The notes under the pieces are model-generated. The model searched no databases and was not told the origin of the DNA. It saw only the letters and a program-made list of their open reading frames with translations. A stretch of 64,000 bases of DNA from CBDCUW01 sp963734865 (GTDB lineage: Bacteria; Planctomycetota; Planctomycetia; Pirellulales; Pirellulaceae), in NCBI GenBank assembly GCA_963734865.1, contig CAVTIV010000007.1, positions 372,001 through 436,000 on the forward strand, in the 5' to 3' direction. Positions 18,950-27,963 of this stretch are shown piece by piece. How positions within the stretch are numbered: the first letter of the stretch is position 1; every line of letters begins with the position of its first letter. The position numbers and the translations under genes were made by a program.

Positions 18950-19543
18950 ATGGTTCGTACCGCAAGCACGATGTTGCCGTTGGGCACCACGGCGCCGGAC
19001 TTTTCACTTCCCGATACCGATGGCAATCTCGTCTCCCTGAATGACTATCGGGGAAAGAAGGGACTGCTTGTGATCTTCCTGTGCAATCATTGTCCCTACG
19101 TCAAGCACGTGGCGGACGGATTGAAATCGTTGTCCGACGAATACATGGCCAAGGGTGTTGGCGTGGTTGGCATCAACAGCAACGACGCAGAGAATTATCC
19201 GGACGATTCGCCGGCAGCAATGGCCAGCGAAAAAAGCCGGCGTGGCTACCAATTCGCTTACTTGTTTGATGAAGATCAGAGTGTTGCTCAAGCGTACGCG
19301 GCGGCGTGCACACCGGACTTCTTTTTGTTCGACAGCGAGAGGAAGCTGGTCTACCGCGGTCAGCTCGATTCGAGTCGGCCCGATTCGGGTACCCCGGTCA
19401 CAGGCCAGGATTTGCGTGCGGCAATGGATGCAGTCCTTGCCGGCGAGGCCCCCAGTGACAAGCAGACTCCCTCGCTCGGATGTAACATCAAGTGGAAAGA
19501 GGGGAACCAGCCGAAATACTTCAATCCGCAGGGTTCGGCGTGA
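18950..19543 (+). CDS. Thioredoxin-fold (AhpC/TSA-like) protein
   Basis: 197 residues with a thioredoxin/AhpC-TSA fold: the APDFSLPDTDG strand, then LCNHCPYVKH (a C-x2-C redox-type motif), INSNDAENYPDD and a cis-Pro region (ACTPDFFLFD). No signal peptide is visible, so it is probably cytoplasmic. It belongs to the common 'thioredoxin family' group with a CNHCPYV motif, which is distinct from classical peroxiredoxins. Its stop overlaps the GTG start of the next gene (GTGA), which suggests translational coupling. The substrate is unknown. Confidence 0.88.
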   Translation: MVRTASTMLPLGTTAPDFSLPDTDGNLVSLNDYRGKKGLLVIFLCNHCPYVKHVADGLKSLSDEYMAKGVGVVGINSNDAENYPDDSPAAMASEKSRRGYQFAYLFDEDQSVAQAYAAACTPDFFLFDSERKLVYRGQLDSSRPDSGTPVTGQDLRAAMDAVLAGEAPSDKQTPSLGCNIKWKEGNQPKYFNPQGSA

Positions 19544-20487
19544 GCAATGGCAAGGCGGCTCTTGGCTACCTGCAAGAGTTGACATTGCGATTGGCGCTCA
19601 GCGCATCGACTTTGGATGATTCGCTCCGCGACCGGCATGCTCGGTGGTTGCGCAATCAACAGCGGCCCGACGGCGGGTTCGCGGGTCGTGAAGGGGAAAG
19701 CGATCCGTATTACACGGCTTTCGCACTTCGCGGGCTATGGATCCTGGAATCGCTTGACGAGACGGTCGGCCAACGAGCGGCCGCGTTTCTTCGAAACAGA
19801 ATGACTCACCGCGAGTCGATCATTGATTTGATCTCGCTGATCTTTGCCGCGGCGATCTGCGAGATGGCGGTCGGTGCCGTCGTCATTGATGACGACAACC
19901 GATCATGGCGAGACAATGTGGCCGGACTGCTGGCCTCGCTTCGGACCGCCGACGGGGGCTATGCAAAAACACCCGAAGGACGCGCCGGCAGCACGTATCA
20001 GACTTTTCTGACGGTGTTGTGTCATGAGCTGATCGAATTCGAAATACCGCAACCGCAGCAAATCGTCCGTTTTTTGGATTCACAACATCATCCGGATGGC
20101 GGTTACCTGGAAATCCGCGCCGCCAAACGACCGGGCGTGAACCCGACCGCCGCGGCGATCGGAACCTTGAAGACGCTGGGCAGATTGAATGTGAATCAGC
20201 AAGCCGAGACCGCCCATTTCTTGGCCGAGATGCAATCGGACGAAGGCGGATTCACCGCGAACACTCGCATTCCCTTTGCCGATCTGCTCAGTTCGTTCAC
20301 CGGCTTATTGACCTTGATCGATCTCGACGCGGTTGGACTTGTGGATGTGGATGCGGTGCGACACTATGCTCGTTCCATGCAAGCCCCGGGTGGCGGCTTC
20401 GTCGGCTTTGCCTTGGACCAGACGGCCGACGTCGAATACACGTTTTATGGTTTGGCGACCCTGGCTCTTTGCGAATCGTTCCGATGA
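19540..20487 (+). CDS. Prenyltransferase/terpenoid-cyclase repeat protein (GGTase beta-like)
   Basis: About 315 residues from the GTG at 19540, which overlaps the previous stop. The sequence is made of alpha-alpha-toroid repeats, each with a QxPDGGF or ADGGY signature: QQRPDGGFAG, TADGGYAK, HPDGGYLE, DEGGFTAN and APGGGFVG. This is the pattern of the prenyltransferase beta-subunit/squalene-cyclase fold. Catalytic DxDD or zinc-site residues of true cyclases or prenyltransferases are not obvious, so the enzymatic role is uncertain. Its TGA overlaps the ATG of the ABC transporter gene (ATGA), a recurrent planctomycete pairing that hints at a lipid or lipoprotein-related function. Confidence 0.8.
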   Translation: MSNGKAALGYLQELTLRLALSASTLDDSLRDRHARWLRNQQRPDGGFAGREGESDPYYTAFALRGLWILESLDETVGQRAAAFLRNRMTHRESIIDLISLIFAAAICEMAVGAVVIDDDNRSWRDNVAGLLASLRTADGGYAKTPEGRAGSTYQTFLTVLCHELIEFEIPQPQQIVRFLDSQHHPDGGYLEIRAAKRPGVNPTAAAIGTLKTLGRLNVNQQAETAHFLAEMQSDEGGFTANTRIPFADLLSSFTGLLTLIDLDAVGLVDVDAVRHYARSMQAPGGGFVGFALDQTADVEYTFYGLATLALCESFR

Positions 20488-21170
20488 CACAATCCACTGC
20501 GACCCACCAACTGAATGTCGATCACCTGACCAAGTCGTTCCCGATGGTGAAGGAACCGCTGCAGGTGCTTCGAGGTGTCTCCCTTTCCCTTTCGGGGGGC
20601 GAATCGGTGGCGATTGTCGGTCCCAGTGGCAGCGGTAAGAGCACGTTGCTACAGATTCTCGGCACCCTCGATCGGCCGGACGAGGGGACCGTCGAAATCG
20701 ACGGAGTGGACCCGTTCGCGCTGAACGAGAGCGAGCTGGCCGGATTTCGCAATCGGCAGATCGGATTCGTTTTTCAAGACCACCACTTGCTGCCGCAGTT
20801 GACGGTGATCGAGAACGTGCTTGTGCCCACCCTCGCCTCGGGGCGGCCGAGCAGCGATGACCTCAGCCACGCACGCGAGTTGCTCTCTCGAGTGGGGCTG
20901 GCCGATCGGTTTGGGCATCTTCCTGGGGAGCTCTCTGGCGGTGAAAAGGAACGGGTGTCGATTGCCCGAGCACTGCTGATGCGGCCCTCGCTGATTCTCG
21001 CTGACGAGCCGACCGGAAACCTGGATCGCCGCACCGCCGACGGGGTGACCGAACTGCTGCTGGAGCTGCAAAAATCGTCCGGCGCGATCTTGATCAGCGT
21101 CACCCACAGCGATTCACTGGCCGCGGCGATGATGAGACGACTGGAACTGGTCGACGGCAAGTTGGTTTGA
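20484..21170 (+). CDS. ABC transporter ATP-binding protein, LolD/FtsE type
   Basis: 229 residues from the ATG at 20484, which overlaps the preceding stop. Walker A GPSGSGKST, Q-loop VFQDHHLLPQ, signature LSGGEKERV and Walker B LILADEPTGNLD are all present, along with the H-loop (VTHS). The sequence type matches LolD/MacB-like ATPases that drive lipoprotein release or extrusion through an FtsX-like permease. No permease gene lies next to it in this window, so its partner is elsewhere. Symbol withheld because LolD and FtsE cannot be separated with certainty. Confidence 0.9.
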   Translation: MTQSTATHQLNVDHLTKSFPMVKEPLQVLRGVSLSLSGGESVAIVGPSGSGKSTLLQILGTLDRPDEGTVEIDGVDPFALNESELAGFRNRQIGFVFQDHHLLPQLTVIENVLVPTLASGRPSSDDLSHARELLSRVGLADRFGHLPGELSGGEKERVSIARALLMRPSLILADEPTGNLDRRTADGVTELLLELQKSSGAILISVTHSDSLAAAMMRRLELVDGKLV

Positions 21171-21284
21171 GAGCACCCCTGGAAGGCGAGAATTCCGTGA
21201 CACCTCTTGCCAAAAACGGGGTCACAGACGACACTTTTTCGCTTCACGAAACCGTCGTGTGACCACTGGACCTCGATCGTCGAG

Positions 21285-21318
21285 GCCCCGTCTCGTTGGG
21301 AGCCCCCTCTCGTTGGGA
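21285..21318 (+). repeat. 17-base tandem repeat upstream of rpsD
   Basis: Two adjacent 17-base units, 21285-21301 and 21302-21318, share the core TCTCGTTGGGA and differ at one position. They lie about 100 bases before the rpsD ATG in a 249-base gap that otherwise shows nothing recognisable. They could be a regulatory site or a chance duplication. Confidence 0.6.
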
Positions 21319-21419
21319 AGCTTCCGACTCGGATCACACTCGGCGGCCCGCATGTATCAGGCAGGCTCGCCACATTTCCCCGATTCGCGCTCGATGCGCT
21401 CAAAAAAGGTCGTTTGCCC

Positions 21420-22028
21420 ATGGCTCGTTACACTGGTCCCAAAGCACGAATCAACCGGCGTCTTGGCACGCTGATCTACGAAACCGCAGGATCGACGCGG
21501 GCGCTCGATCGCCGTCCAAATCCTCCCGGGATGCACGTTCGTGGCCGCCGTCCGAGCAACTACGGCCTGGCCTTGATGGAGAAGCAGAAAATCAAGCATT
21601 ATTACGGGTTGGGCGAACGTCAGCTCCGTCGCTACTTTGATGCGGTCGGACGCAAGCCAGGAAACACCGGTGAGCTGTTGCTGTTGATGTGCGAGCGTCG
21701 ATTGGACAATGTGGTTCGTCGTGTCGGTTTCACGAAAACGCGCCCCCAAGCTCGACAGGGCGTCGCCCACGGACACTTCCGTGTCAATGGTGTCAAAGTC
21801 ACCAAACCGAGCTACTTGCTTCGCCCCGGTGACATCGTGGAAGTCCGAGGACGTGAGAATTTAAAGAATCTCTATCGTGGTGTGATCGCGAATGCGTCTC
21901 CCGATGGTCTCGATTGGGTGTCGTTTGACAGCGAGAATCTGAAGGCATCGGTTCTCGGTTTGCCCGGACCGAGTGACATCAGCTTGCCGGTCGACGCCAA
22001 CAGCGTGGTCGAATTCCTGTCTCGCTAG
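21420..22028 (+). CDS. rpsD: 30S ribosomal protein S4
   Basis: 202 residues from the ATG at 21420 (MARYTGPKARINRRLG), with an AAAAGGT site about 9 bases upstream. The typical S4 N-terminal domain and the S4 RNA-binding domain (ERRLDNVVRRVGF, ARQGVAHGHFRVNG) are clear. It nucleates 30S assembly on 16S rRNA. The N-terminus lacks the zinc-binding cysteines seen in some S4 versions, so this is the C-minus form. It stands alone rather than in the usual alpha operon, and lpdA follows 57 bases later. Confidence 0.97.
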   Translation: MARYTGPKARINRRLGTLIYETAGSTRALDRRPNPPGMHVRGRRPSNYGLALMEKQKIKHYYGLGERQLRRYFDAVGRKPGNTGELLLLMCERRLDNVVRRVGFTKTRPQARQGVAHGHFRVNGVKVTKPSYLLRPGDIVEVRGRENLKNLYRGVIANASPDGLDWVSFDSENLKASVLGLPGPSDISLPVDANSVVEFLSR

Positions 22029-22085
22029 TGCTTTCGTTTGTCGCGTTGAGAGACGCATCCGTCATTTGCAGAGCAATACCCTCCG

Positions 22086-23531
22086 ATGCACAGTCCTGTT
22101 GTTGTCCTTGGCGGTGGTCCGGGTGGATACGCGGCTGCCTTCTTAGCCGCCGATGAAGGCTTGGAAGTCACGATCGTCGAAGCCGAGCCGCGGCTCGGTG
22201 GAACCTGTCTGCTGCGCGGCTGTATTCCCAGCAAGGCGCTGCTTCACGTTGCCAAAGTGATCAACGAAGTCGACGAACTGCGAAAGGATTGGGGCGTCGA
22301 GTACAACGCGACGCCGACGATCGATATCGATAAGGTTCGCGCTCGCAAAGATCTGGTGATCTCGAACCTGACCGGCGGATTGGGACAACTTGCCAAGCGT
22401 CGCAACGTGACGGTGATCCAGGCTCGCGGCTCGTTTGTGAATTCCACCACCCTGAAACTCGAGGGCGACCACGAGTCGATTCCCGAAGGCGGATTGCTGA
22501 CGTTCGACCACTGTATCCTGGCAACCGGCAGCGTCCCAGCGATGCCAGCAGCATTCGATATCGGCAGCGACCGGGTGATGGACAGCACCGGTGCGCTGGC
22601 GCTCGCCGATATCCCCAAGACACTGCTCGTGATCGGTGGCGGCTATATCGGGTTGGAAATGGGCAGTGTCTACGCGCACTTGGGTTCCAAGGTCACGGTC
22701 GTGGAGCTGTTGGATGGATTGCTTCCCGGTGCGGATCGAGATCTGGTCAAACCACTTGCCAAACGCATTGAACAGATGTGCGAGGGTCGCGTCCTGTTAA
22801 AAACGAAGGTCGGTTCACTGACCGAAGTTGGCGACCAGATCGAAGTCACCTTTGAGGGCCCGGGAAAGTTCGGCCACGAACGGTACGATCGCGTGCTGGT
22901 CAGTATCGGTCGGCGTCCGGTCACTCGTGGGCTGGGGCTGGAGAACACGAAAGTCGAGATCAACGAGCGTGGTTTTGTCGTTTGCGATATCCAACAACGG
23001 ACGGCCGATCCGAACATCTTTGCAATCGGTGACGTTGCCGGCGATCCAATGCTCGCTCACAAAGCGACTCACGAAGGTCGCGTCGCCGCCGAGGTCATTG
23101 CCGGCAAACCGTCCGCATTTGACAAGGTCGCCATTCCCGCCGTCGTCTTTACCGACCCCGAAATCGCCTGGGCGGGACTGACCGAGGAAGAGGCGAAACG
23201 TGACGGCCGTAAGGTCGATGTCGAAGTTTACCCTTGGGCCGCCAGCGGCCGTGCCCAGGCGCTCGGTATCACCAATGGACTGACCAAATGGCTGGTCGAT
23301 CCCGAGACGCAGCGTGTGGTCGGCTGTGGAATCGTCGGCAGCGGTGCCGGCGAACTGATTGCCGAAGCGGTGTTGGCGATCGAAATGGGTTGTGAAGTGC
23401 ACGATATCACCGATAGCGTGCATCCGCATCCCACGCTCAGCGAAACGCTGATGAATGCGGGCGAAGTGCACTTCGGCACCGCCACCGAGATCTTCAAGCC
23501 CAAGAAGAAACCAGCAACCGCCGGCGCCTGA
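22086..23531 (+). CDS. lpdA: Dihydrolipoyl dehydrogenase
   Basis: 481 residues, normal E3 length. FAD loop GGGPGGYAAA at residues 9-18, redox disulfide C41-x4-C46 in GGTCLLRGCIPSK, NAD loop GGGYIGLEMG and a second FAD motif (IFAIGDV) are all visible. The catalytic His is in HPHPTLSE near the C-terminus. It reoxidises lipoamide in pyruvate or 2-oxoglutarate dehydrogenase or the glycine cleavage system. No E1/E2 genes are adjacent here. Confidence 0.96.
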   Translation: MHSPVVVLGGGPGGYAAAFLAADEGLEVTIVEAEPRLGGTCLLRGCIPSKALLHVAKVINEVDELRKDWGVEYNATPTIDIDKVRARKDLVISNLTGGLGQLAKRRNVTVIQARGSFVNSTTLKLEGDHESIPEGGLLTFDHCILATGSVPAMPAAFDIGSDRVMDSTGALALADIPKTLLVIGGGYIGLEMGSVYAHLGSKVTVVELLDGLLPGADRDLVKPLAKRIEQMCEGRVLLKTKVGSLTEVGDQIEVTFEGPGKFGHERYDRVLVSIGRRPVTRGLGLENTKVEINERGFVVCDIQQRTADPNIFAIGDVAGDPMLAHKATHEGRVAAEVIAGKPSAFDKVAIPAVVFTDPEIAWAGLTEEEAKRDGRKVDVEVYPWAASGRAQALGITNGLTKWLVDPETQRVVGCGIVGSGAGELIAEAVLAIEMGCEVHDITDSVHPHPTLSETLMNAGEVHFGTATEIFKPKKKPATAGA

Positions 23532-23646
23532 GCGACTGGGAGGTTGGGCGGTCAGACAATCGCCCCAGACATTTGCCCCAGAGATCGAAGGGATGAAAAT
23601 CGTTCGTCACGACGCGACGACACGGTCATCCGTCGCGACGCGAGTA

Positions 23647-24603
23647 TCACGGCGAATCGGATTCGGACGGCCGATCCGACTCGATCCATTGGCTCATTGT
23701 GCAGCCGGTCACCTTGCGTTTCCAGTCGTCCACGAGCGCTTCGATCAAAAACCAGGCATTGGCGGCGTAGCGGGGCAGCAAGCGAAGTGGATCACTGAGC
23801 ATTCGATGCACCCACTCGGCACCGATCCGCTGCCAAAACAACGGTGCACGTTTGGCAGTTCCGGCAATGAAGTCGAATGACGCCCCGAGTTGGATGCTGA
23901 CCGGCACACCAAGACTTTTGTAATTTTCGTGAATCCAACGCTCCCCCTTGGGTTGGCCGAATGCGACCAGCAAGAGGCTGGCACCCGATTGTCGAATTTT
24001 CTCGACTTGCTCGGCGTGCTCGTGGTCGGTCAGCTTGCGAAAGGGAGGCGAATCGACGCCGGCGATCTTCAGTCCGGGATAGAGTTCGGCAAGTCGTCCG
24101 GCACACAATGCCGCGACATCAGGCTCGCCACCGAGAAAGTAGATGCTCCATCCCCGCTTGCTGGCACGCTCGGCCAGTTGATAGATCATTTCGCTTCCGG
24201 CGACCCGCTCGGGCAGCGGATGTTTTCCCAGCTTGCTTCTCCAGACGATCGGTTGACCATCAGCGAGAACCAAGTCTGCATCTTCGGTGATCGGCGGCAT
24301 CTGCTCACTGCGATTGTGCAGCATCACGTAGTTCAAATTCGCCGTGATCACATAGCTGGGATCGCGGCGATCAATCAGCCGTTCGATTCGGTCGATCGCA
24401 TCGTCCATCGTGACGCAGTCAAACGGCACGTTCCAAACCATCGCCCGCTCGAGTTCCGGTACCGCGTGGGAATGGATCTCCGGACCGGACGGTGCCGGTG
24501 GCAAGGGATCCATCGGCGAGCAATCCTTTGCTGAATATCCGGTGTTCACAACGACCGCGGCGGGACCGATCGTCGCAGGCGAGACTGCGGGTGTGTTCGA
24601 CAT
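23647..24603 (-). CDS. WecG/TagA/CpsF-family glycosyltransferase
   Basis: About 318 residues; the true start may be an internal Met such as that at residue 31. The WecG/TagA fold is clear: VPFDCVTMDDAIDRI, the YVITANLNYVML strand, ADLVLADGQPIVW, the YFLGGEPDVA loop and the VAFGQPKGERWIHEN motif. The family transfers N-acetylmannosaminuronate-type or other sugars to lipid-linked carriers during exopolysaccharide or surface-polymer synthesis at the inner membrane. It converges with lpdA and is divergent from the sulfatase-like gene. Confidence 0.92.
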   Translation of the reverse strand: MSNTPAVSPATIGPAAVVVNTGYSAKDCSPMDPLPPAPSGPEIHSHAVPELERAMVWNVPFDCVTMDDAIDRIERLIDRRDPSYVITANLNYVMLHNRSEQMPPITEDADLVLADGQPIVWRSKLGKHPLPERVAGSEMIYQLAERASKRGWSIYFLGGEPDVAALCAGRLAELYPGLKIAGVDSPPFRKLTDHEHAEQVEKIRQSGASLLLVAFGQPKGERWIHENYKSLGVPVSIQLGASFDFIAGTAKRAPLFWQRIGAEWVHRMLSDPLRLLPRYAANAWFLIEALVDDWKRKVTGCTMSQWIESDRPSESDSP

Positions 24604-24921
24604 GCTGATGGGACGGATGGAGGCCGAAAAACGAGATCACGATCACTGCAACCAAATTTACGTTATCAATCGACCCGCCTACCTCGTCAAAGTCCAACGC
24701 CAGCTGAGAGGATGGTGACGAACCAAAAAGAATTAGCACAACGCTCATCGCCATCACGACCGATTCAGCCCGCGCGCACCGCGGCGGGATCGAGACGGAC
24801 CGACTCGGCCGCTCGCACCGCTGCCGGAGATACCGGATACTGCAGGCTGTAACGGACATGCCGTCTATTTGCTGCGATCTGCGCGCCCTTTGACCATAGA
24901 ATCACACCAGGCTGACTCGTT
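24604..24921. other. Intergenic region between divergent genes, no gene seen
   Basis: 318 bases separate the glycosyltransferase start from the sulfatase-like gene start, so promoters for both should lie here. A 146-residue minus-strand reading covers part of it, but it overlaps the glycosyltransferase, has no family resemblance and is Arg/Ser-rich as shadow ORFs are. I see no RNA motif. Confidence 0.5.
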
Positions 24922-26088
24922 GTGACTTTCCGCCCATTGATCGTGCTCACCCTCGAAGGCCTGACCACGTCAGCGCTCAGTTGCTACGGCTGCTCGTGGA
25001 ATTCGACGCCAGCGATTGATGCGCTCGCGGCAACGGGGTGTGTTTGGGACCGCTGGACTGCAACCAACGATCAACCCCTGACACTACTGAAGCATTGGAT
25101 GTCGGCCGGTGGATCGGAGCTCGATGACTGGTTGACCCCCTGGAAAACCCGTGGGCCCGTCGATCTGCTGACCGACGATCGACGCCTAAGTGACTTGGGA
25201 ATCGACAGCGAATTTGATACGACGTTGTTGGTTGAACCGAGCGATGCCGAGCACTCCGCTGACGTCGCCTCGGAGATCGAAGAGACCCAATTCGGCCGTT
25301 TGATCGCTTCGGCCATCGAACGAGACGCTCGCGGCCCCTGGAGCGTGCTGTGGCTGCACAGCAGGTTTCTTTCCCAGCGGTGGGATGCACCACGCGAGCT
25401 GTTTCCGATCGAAGCAGACGAAGCAGACGACACGCCAAGCGAAGAGGTTGAACTGCTGTCGATTCCAGGATCCGAAATGGCCGCGAAACGGCTTGAGAAT
25501 TTACCGCTCATCTTCGATGCAGCTCGCGTGCCACGGGTCAAACTTGATGACCAGTCCCATCCCGATTTGGTCAACGCTTGGATGCGCACTTATGGTTGTC
25601 AGATTCGTTTGCTGGATCTGCTAATCGAAATTCTGCTGCAATCTCTGTGCGCGGACGATCCGCAATTCGTGTTGGCCGGGGCGAGCGGTTTTAGCCTTGG
25701 ACAAAACGGATGGATCGGGCATTCCGCCGGTCCGCTGCGCAGCTGTGACCTGCGGCTTCCAATGGTGGTCAGCGATCGGGGCCCGATTCGATCGGCTCAG
25801 CTAACCCCAACCGACAAATTCCCGCAGATTCTAAGATCACTGACATCTGATTCCGCACGATTGGTTTCGCCCAGCCAATGGTGTCAACTGGACGACGAAT
25901 TCAAACCACGCGTGACCACCAATTCGAGACGTGCCGCCAAAGTTGTCACGACCTCTCGCTGGTCATTCATCCGCGACTTGGATTCCACCGATCACCTGTT
26001 CTTAAAGCCCGACGATGTCGAAGATGCCAACGATATCGGTCGGTTGCGCAGCGACGTGATCGATCGATTGATCGCCAACGGTGAGTAA
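24922..26088 (+). CDS. Sulfatase/alkaline-phosphatase-fold protein, probably catalytically inactive
   Basis: 388 residues from a GTG start. The N-terminus follows the sulfatase layout (VLTLEGLTTSALSCYG, TPAIDALAATGCVWD), and near residues 255-285 GASGFSLGQNGWIGHSAG mimics the DHG-LGEHG region of sulfatases. The key residues are missing: the metal-binding Asp pair at the first strand reads LEG, there is no C/S-x-P-x-R nucleophile motif, and the second metal-site DHG is absent. I infer a pseudoenzyme or a protein with altered chemistry. No signal peptide is apparent, unlike most exported planctomycete sulfatases. Confidence 0.65.
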   Translation: MTFRPLIVLTLEGLTTSALSCYGCSWNSTPAIDALAATGCVWDRWTATNDQPLTLLKHWMSAGGSELDDWLTPWKTRGPVDLLTDDRRLSDLGIDSEFDTTLLVEPSDAEHSADVASEIEETQFGRLIASAIERDARGPWSVLWLHSRFLSQRWDAPRELFPIEADEADDTPSEEVELLSIPGSEMAAKRLENLPLIFDAARVPRVKLDDQSHPDLVNAWMRTYGCQIRLLDLLIEILLQSLCADDPQFVLAGASGFSLGQNGWIGHSAGPLRSCDLRLPMVVSDRGPIRSAQLTPTDKFPQILRSLTSDSARLVSPSQWCQLDDEFKPRVTTNSRRAAKVVTTSRWSFIRDLDSTDHLFLKPDDVEDANDIGRLRSDVIDRLIANGE

Positions 26089-26120
26089 AGAAGACCACAG
26101 CAGAAGCAGGGGGGGAGGAC

Positions 26121-26151
26121 AAAAAAACCCCGCCGGAAGAATCCGGCGGGG
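26121..26151 (-). terminator. Rho-independent terminator for the Cys-rich protein gene
   Basis: On the minus strand a perfect 10-base-pair stem (CCCCGCCGGA/TCCGGCGGGG, 4-base loop) is followed by a run of seven T. It lies 30 bases past the stop of the Cys-rich protein gene. Confidence 0.88.
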
Positions 26152-26181
26152 CCTACTGTTCAGTTCTGGTTCACATGAACT

Positions 26182-26670
26182 CTAGTTGCTGCTCGCATCC
26201 GGCGTCGGCGCCGGAGGTGCCGGAGGTGCCTCTTCGGCAGCTGCATCACTGCTGCTGGCCGGAGCGACGAGTTCTTCACTCGGAGCGGCTTCCGTCACGT
26301 CGCCACCACAATTGGTGCAACCGGCACCAACTGCAACACCACCACAGCAAGGTACGGGCGCACAGCAAGGCGCTGGCTCGCAACAGGTCGGCTCGGGAGC
26401 ACAGCAAGATGGCTCAGGAGCACAGCAGTTTGACGCGTGACGTGCCCTCAGCTTGGCAAGCAAGCCGCCGCCGCAACCCTTTTGGAAGAGACCGCCGCCG
26501 CAACCATTCGCATGGTGACCGGCCAACAATCCACCACCGCACTTCTTTGCGTGCAGCCTTGAAAACAATCCGCCGCCACAGTGGCCTGCGTCAGCTGTTT
26601 CGTTCATTGCAAGTGCCGCACCAATTAAAAGCGCGAACGCGGCTAAGCCGCTCACCACAGTCCGATTCAT
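26182..26670 (-). CDS. Cys-rich secreted protein with CGGGL repeats
   Basis: 162 residues from the ATG at 26670, preceded by GGGAGA about 6 bases upstream; the longer ORF upstream is not supported. A signal peptide covers about residues 1-28 (LAAFALLIGAALAMNETADAG). Then four CGGGL-type units (CGGGLFSR, CGGGLLAG, CGGGLFQK, CGGGLLAK) alternate with short His/Lys-rich spacers. A CC-x-PxP run follows (NCCAPEPSCCAPEP and on), then an acidic Ala/Pro tail. It looks like a small exported cross-linked or metal-binding structural protein. Function unknown; related Cys-rich proteins recur in planctomycetes. Confidence 0.8.
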   Translation of the reverse strand: MNRTVVSGLAAFALLIGAALAMNETADAGHCGGGLFSRLHAKKCGGGLLAGHHANGCGGGLFQKGCGGGLLAKLRARHASNCCAPEPSCCAPEPTCCEPAPCCAPVPCCGGVAVGAGCTNCGGDVTEAAPSEELVAPASSSDAAAEEAPPAPPAPTPDASSN

Positions 26671-27096
26671 CGAAATCTCCCAAGAGTTCGGAGTGTTTGG
26701 TGCGATCCGAGTTCGCACATCTAGGTTTGACGAGCCCTTTTCCTGGGGCCCCACATTTTGTCGAGCCATTGGCAACATCACCAAAACACTGCTCGACGAA
26801 GTGCGATCCGCAAAACAAGCAAGATAGGAAAACTGCGTTGTGTTTGCGGATCACATAATTTCGTCGATACAGTAACCCTAGGGAAATCGGTGTCAATCGG
26901 CGTACAGCCATTTTTGATGCTTTGTCACCCAACTATCGGATCCGCAGCTCCGCCGAAAGGATCGAATGCCAGCGGTGCCACCCGATGGTGCCGTTAGACA
27001 GAAATAATAAAAGCCCTCCAAAGGAGGTATTTTATCCACTATCAATCTACTAAGGATCAATAACAGCCGGAGTGAGCATCGGGCACCCGATGGATC
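26671..27096. other. Intergenic region with a possible weak terminator
   Basis: 426 bases between two minus-strand genes, AT-richer than its surroundings. It should hold the promoter of the Cys-rich gene. At 27015-27027 a CCTCC/GGAGG stem with a 3-base loop is followed on the minus strand by GCTTTTATTATTT, a candidate weak terminator for the lipoprotein gene. No other feature seen. Confidence 0.45.
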
Positions 27097-27720
27097 TTAG
27101 CGGGAAATCCCCGCCTCGGGTGCCGCTGCCTGCGACGGTGTGACCTCGATGCTTTTTCCGGAATCGCTGGCACCCTGATCGCTCGCACCGAGCATTTTTG
27201 CCATCAGCTCGGCGTTCTCGAAGTCGATAATCACCGGCTGCTGGTTGGGATCGAGCTCCATCGCCAACCCCGAGATTCGCCATCCCGCGGGTTCTCGCAC
27301 CACAGCCCAAACGACTTGATAATCGCTTTGTCCACCGTTCCCATCGGGTTCACTCCACACACTGTGAACGAGGGCTGAGCCCTCTTCGCCAGGGACATTC
27401 TCTGCCCGAGTGACCTGAAAGCGGGCATCGGGCGATCCGATTGGCTCGATCGATCGCCCGATCCGGTGGAGCTCGATTCGAGCCTTCTCGGTCAGCAAAT
27501 CACCGGCTCCGGAGTCCTGGCCGCCACGTCGGACTTGATCGAGGAACTGGCTGACGACGTCGGTCGCTGAAGCGACATTGTTTACCGATCGTTTGGCGGT
27601 TTGAACGTCGGAGTTGGGTATCGCGACCGCAACCTCGGGACTCTTGCCGCAACCAAGACAAATCAGAAATGCGATCAGCGTGATGCAGTGAATGCAGCGA
27701 ACCATCTCGTCAGCCATCAA
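27097..27720 (-). CDS. Predicted lipoprotein of unknown function
   Basis: Up to 207 residues; the start could also be the Met at residue 3 or 6. A lipoprotein signal peptide ends in LICLGCGK (lipobox L-C-L-G-C), so the mature protein would be anchored by lipidated Cys. The mature part has a compact alpha/beta region (about 55-170) containing WSEPDGNGGQSDYQVVWAVVREPAGWRISGLAMEL-like strands, which resemble NTF2-like folds, and an acidic low-complexity tail. It is divergent from the DUF6677-like gene. No specific family recognised. Confidence 0.75.
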   Translation of the reverse strand: MMADEMVRCIHCITLIAFLICLGCGKSPEVAVAIPNSDVQTAKRSVNNVASATDVVSQFLDQVRRGGQDSGAGDLLTEKARIELHRIGRSIEPIGSPDARFQVTRAENVPGEEGSALVHSVWSEPDGNGGQSDYQVVWAVVREPAGWRISGLAMELDPNQQPVIIDFENAELMAKMLGASDQGASDSGKSIEVTPSQAAAPEAGISR

Positions 27721-27963
27721 GTAGTGGGTGAGTGAACCTATCGATTGAAAGAGAGGATCTAGAGAAACAGCCCGATCGACGTCAAGTGAGACTGCGCAAA
27801 ACGGGAGGGAATTGATTTCAACGCCAAGCCGGGCGTGCCACTGGCATCTCGACGGGCGACGGATCGATGGCGGATCCGGCGGGATTCACCTATCGTTGCT
27901 AATCGCTTTGTCTCACAATGGTGGCTTAACGAGACCCGCACTTTCGATGGAGAAGCCAACAAG

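Noticed and set aside
24419..24859. 146-residue minus-strand ORF with a hydrophobic stretch
   Set aside because: Overlaps the start of the glycosyltransferase gene in another frame and lacks a ribosome binding site or family match.
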